Assembly: GCA_963780635.1 (NCBI GenBank)
Contig: CAWACW010000014.1
Location: 320,368 to 384,367 of the forward strand
Reading direction: 5' to 3'
Origin: DATEPR01 sp963780635
GTDB taxonomy: Bacteria > Actinomycetota > Actinomycetes > Mycobacteriales > Pseudonocardiaceae
DNA: 64,000 nt
A program made the translations under genes and the position numbers. Below, piece after piece: positions 62,619-64,000 of this stretch. The first letter of the stretch is position 1. Every line of letters begins with the position of its first letter. The notes under the pieces were generated by a model. The model was not told the DNA's origin and did not search any database. It saw nothing but the letters and a program-made list of their open reading frames with translations.

Positions 62619-62873
62619 TCACCGCCCACGCGCTCGTGAGCTGCGGAACGCCAAGAGCGCGAAGTGTGCGCTGCGCGCATTCTGGGCACGCTGGGTGCGC
62701 TCCTGTGGCCGCAGGCTCCCATCCGGGTCGACCTGCTGATCGAACTGGTCCCGCGTGATTCGTCGGAGCGCTGCGGACCGAGCTGCCTGGTTCTCTGGGT
62801 CCGCCCAATCCCTGCCCGCGGCGAGAACGGCCCGCAGGATCCGCTGTGCTGGTGTCAGGTCGTCGTCGAGCAC
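62619..62873 (-). CDS. Small basic helical protein, tandem paralogue 1
   Basis: An 84-residue protein from GTG 62873: LDDDLTPAQRILRAVLAAGR, DWADPENQAARSAALRRITR, DQFDQQVDPDGSLRPQERTQ, RAQNARSAHFALLAF, RSSRARGR. The LTPAQR start, DxxVDPxG middle and RSxxARG end match the following protein. It lies 44 bases after the integrase stop and may be co-transcribed with it. The start is set here because the residues further upstream overlap the integrase gene and do not resemble the paralogue. Confidence 0.6.
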   Translation of the reverse strand: MLDDDLTPAQRILRAVLAAGRDWADPENQAARSAALRRITRDQFDQQVDPDGSLRPQERTQRAQNARSAHFALLAFRSSRARGR

Positions 62874-62916
62874 GACACCAGCACAGCGCGGACCTGTCAC
62901 CGAGCGGTGTGCCGAC

Positions 62917-63867
62917 CTACAGCCGATCGCCCAGACGCAGTCGGCGGGCAGCCGCGTGCGCTCGTTGGTCCGCCGCCGAGCTGCCATAGCGCTTAGGCAT
63001 CTGGGAGGACTTCCAGCCCATGATCCGCATCAGGTCGCCCTCGTTCGCACCCGCGGCCTGCCACTCGTGCGCCACGCCGTGGCGGCCGAGGTGGGCATGC
63101 AGGTTGCGGCCGATGGCTTCGTTGACGCCGGCGATGCGGCCCCGCCTGCGCAGCATCAGCTTGATCCCGTTCGGGGTCAGCGGTCCTCTGCCCTTCTCGG
63201 CGAGCCAGAGCTTCTCGTGATGCGCCCACTTGTCCGTCGCCCGCACCCGGACATACCGCGACAACGCCTGGCCGGTTTTCGGACTGAACGGCACCGCTCG
63301 CGGCCGACGGCCTTTACCGACTACGTGGATGACGTCCGTATCCAGATCAACGTCATCGAGTTTGAGAGAGGCGATCTCGCTCAACCGGGCACCGGTGTCC
63401 CAGATCAGCCGAATGATGGCCATATCGCGGCGGGACATCAGGTCCCGGCCCTTGCATTGGTCCAGCACTTTTCGGATCAGCTCGTCGGGCACCAGTGGCA
63501 CCGGCTGTTCCGGGATGAAAGGCGGCTTCATCCGCGCCATCGGATGGGCCTCGATCTCATCCTCTAGCAGCAGCCAGTTGAACCACTGCTGGACGCTGCG
63601 ATATTTGTTGTTCGCGTTTCCAGGAGTGCCCGTCGCCAGCAGGTCCGTCATCCAGTTGGCGATGTGTGCCCTGGTGACCTCGTCAGGCGTCCGTGGACGG
63701 GTCAGGCACTCCGGGTCGCTACTCTGCGTAGGTAGCGCGTCCAGCCACTTGATCATCAATCGCGTGCAGTGGCCGTAGATCTGGATCGTGTTCTTGGACT
63801 TGTTCTCGGCCCTCAAGGTCCGCTCCCACTCGCGGACCAGGGGGTACCAAGGGTGCGTCGACTCCAT
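62917..63867 (-). CDS. Site-specific tyrosine recombinase (integrase)
   Basis: A 316-residue protein. The N-terminal SAM-like core-binding domain (residues 10-110) is WERTLRAENKSKNTIQIYGH to RSVQQWFNWLLLEDEIEAHP. The catalytic domain has Arg in DTGARLSEIASLKLDDV, Lys in VVGKGRRPRAVPF, His-x-x-Arg in HAHLGRHGVAHEW, Trp in IMGWKSSQM and Tyr in RYGSSAADQ, so all active-site residues are present. ATG 63867 is chosen because GAGG sits eight bases before it. It is 92 bases from the tRNA-like attachment core and is the probable enzyme for integration and excision there. Confidence 0.9.
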   Translation of the reverse strand: MESTHPWYPLVREWERTLRAENKSKNTIQIYGHCTRLMIKWLDALPTQSSDPECLTRPRTPDEVTRAHIANWMTDLLATGTPGNANNKYRSVQQWFNWLLLEDEIEAHPMARMKPPFIPEQPVPLVPDELIRKVLDQCKGRDLMSRRDMAIIRLIWDTGARLSEIASLKLDDVDLDTDVIHVVGKGRRPRAVPFSPKTGQALSRYVRVRATDKWAHHEKLWLAEKGRGPLTPNGIKLMLRRRGRIAGVNEAIGRNLHAHLGRHGVAHEWQAAGANEGDLMRIMGWKSSQMPKRYGSSAADQRAHAAARRLRLGDRL

Positions 63868-63958
63868 ACTCAAGACCTCACAGTTGTGGTGTCACTGAGC
63901 GCTGTGCCGAGTCACGTCGAACAAGCCGGACGATGTATCCCCAGGTCAGGGGGTGTTT

Positions 63959-64000
63959 GTGGGCGCAGTAGGTTTCGAACCTACGACCCCCGGCTTGTAA
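63959..64000 (-). tRNA. tRNA-Val (TAC)-like gene, 3' half inside window
   Basis: The minus strand gives the anticodon loop bases TTACAA, 3' anticodon-stem GCCGG, T-arm GTAGG/CCTAC around TTCGAAA, acceptor strand TGCGCCC and A discriminator; the 5' half lies past the window. It is identical to the cores at 8721 and 12093. If the sequence beyond base 64000 supplies GGCCGG for the anticodon stem and a GGGCGCA acceptor strand, this is the intact tRNA and the right-hand attachment site. AGCGCTGTGCCG at 63898-63909 lies beside it. Confidence 0.6.

Overview
The window looks like a piece of a high-GC actinobacterial chromosome. GTG starts are frequent, operons run through 4-base ATGA/GTGA overlaps, there is a maleylpyruvate isomerase-type mycothiol-dependent enzyme, and Tat-like twin-arginine signals and a type I-E CRISPR repeat typical of Actinomycetota are present. 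A Pseudonocardiales-like host is plausible, but the species cannot be named from sequence alone.

Region 1 (1-13.8 kb) is a graveyard of mobile and polymorphic-toxin DNA: a frameshifted TetR gene, an IS30-type transposase cut by an ISAs1-type fragment, and several displaced C-terminal ends of Rhs/Hint proteins. Two of these carry readable toxin tips with adjacent immunity genes: a YwqJ-like deaminase with a SUKH-3 protein, and an HAE/CPAC deaminase with an unknown partner. Two ~500-bp direct repeats here (about 8.5 and 11.9 kb) each contain a 42-bp copy of the 3' half of a tRNA-Val-like gene. A third identical copy closes the window next to a tyrosine recombinase. These are best read as attachment sites, so most of the window may be one or more integrated elements.

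Region 2 (13.8-21 kb) is ordinary: a sugar epimerase/dehydratase opposite an operon of a polytopic membrane protein, a GT2 glycosyltransferase, a DUF2064 protein, a methyltransferase, a sulfite-oxidase-fold molybdopterin protein, a small membrane protein and a mycothiol-dependent enzyme.

Region 3 (21-39.6 kb) is copper and redox biology: two intact multicopper oxidases and a third decayed one, two related His/Cys-containing membrane proteins, CopC, CopD, a Rieske lipoprotein, and four MarR regulators in two paralogous pairs. A 13-bp palindrome close to TTGCAC-N-GTGCAA recurs upstream of all three oxidase loci and of two MarR genes. It is probably the MarR operator. A 1319-residue CHAT-like/STAND/TPR protein, apparently without catalytic residues, sits inside this block.

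Region 4 (39.6-56 kb) holds the most interesting system. Ten overlapping or closely spaced minus-strand genes (55663 down to 44070) encode a RING-like eight-cysteine protein, an E1-like ThiF enzyme, an E2-like enzyme with HPN motif and catalytic cysteine, a small protein, a YukD/ubiquitin-like protein, a JAB/MPN+ protease fusion, an 860-residue protein with a possible degenerate EccC/FtsK segment, a TPR-AAA+ ATPase, and two unknown proteins. It faces a convergent trypco2/trypsin-like protease pair. This is a complete ubiquitin-style conjugation and deconjugation cassette linked to an unfoldase-type ATPase.

Region 5 (56-64 kb) has a small conserved-looking protein, an unusual XRE-HTH/Ser-Thr kinase/transmembrane/GH26-like fusion, a secreted small protein, a dead integrase piece, a nine-repeat CRISPR array with no cas genes, two tandem paralogous small proteins, the intact integrase and the partial tRNA.
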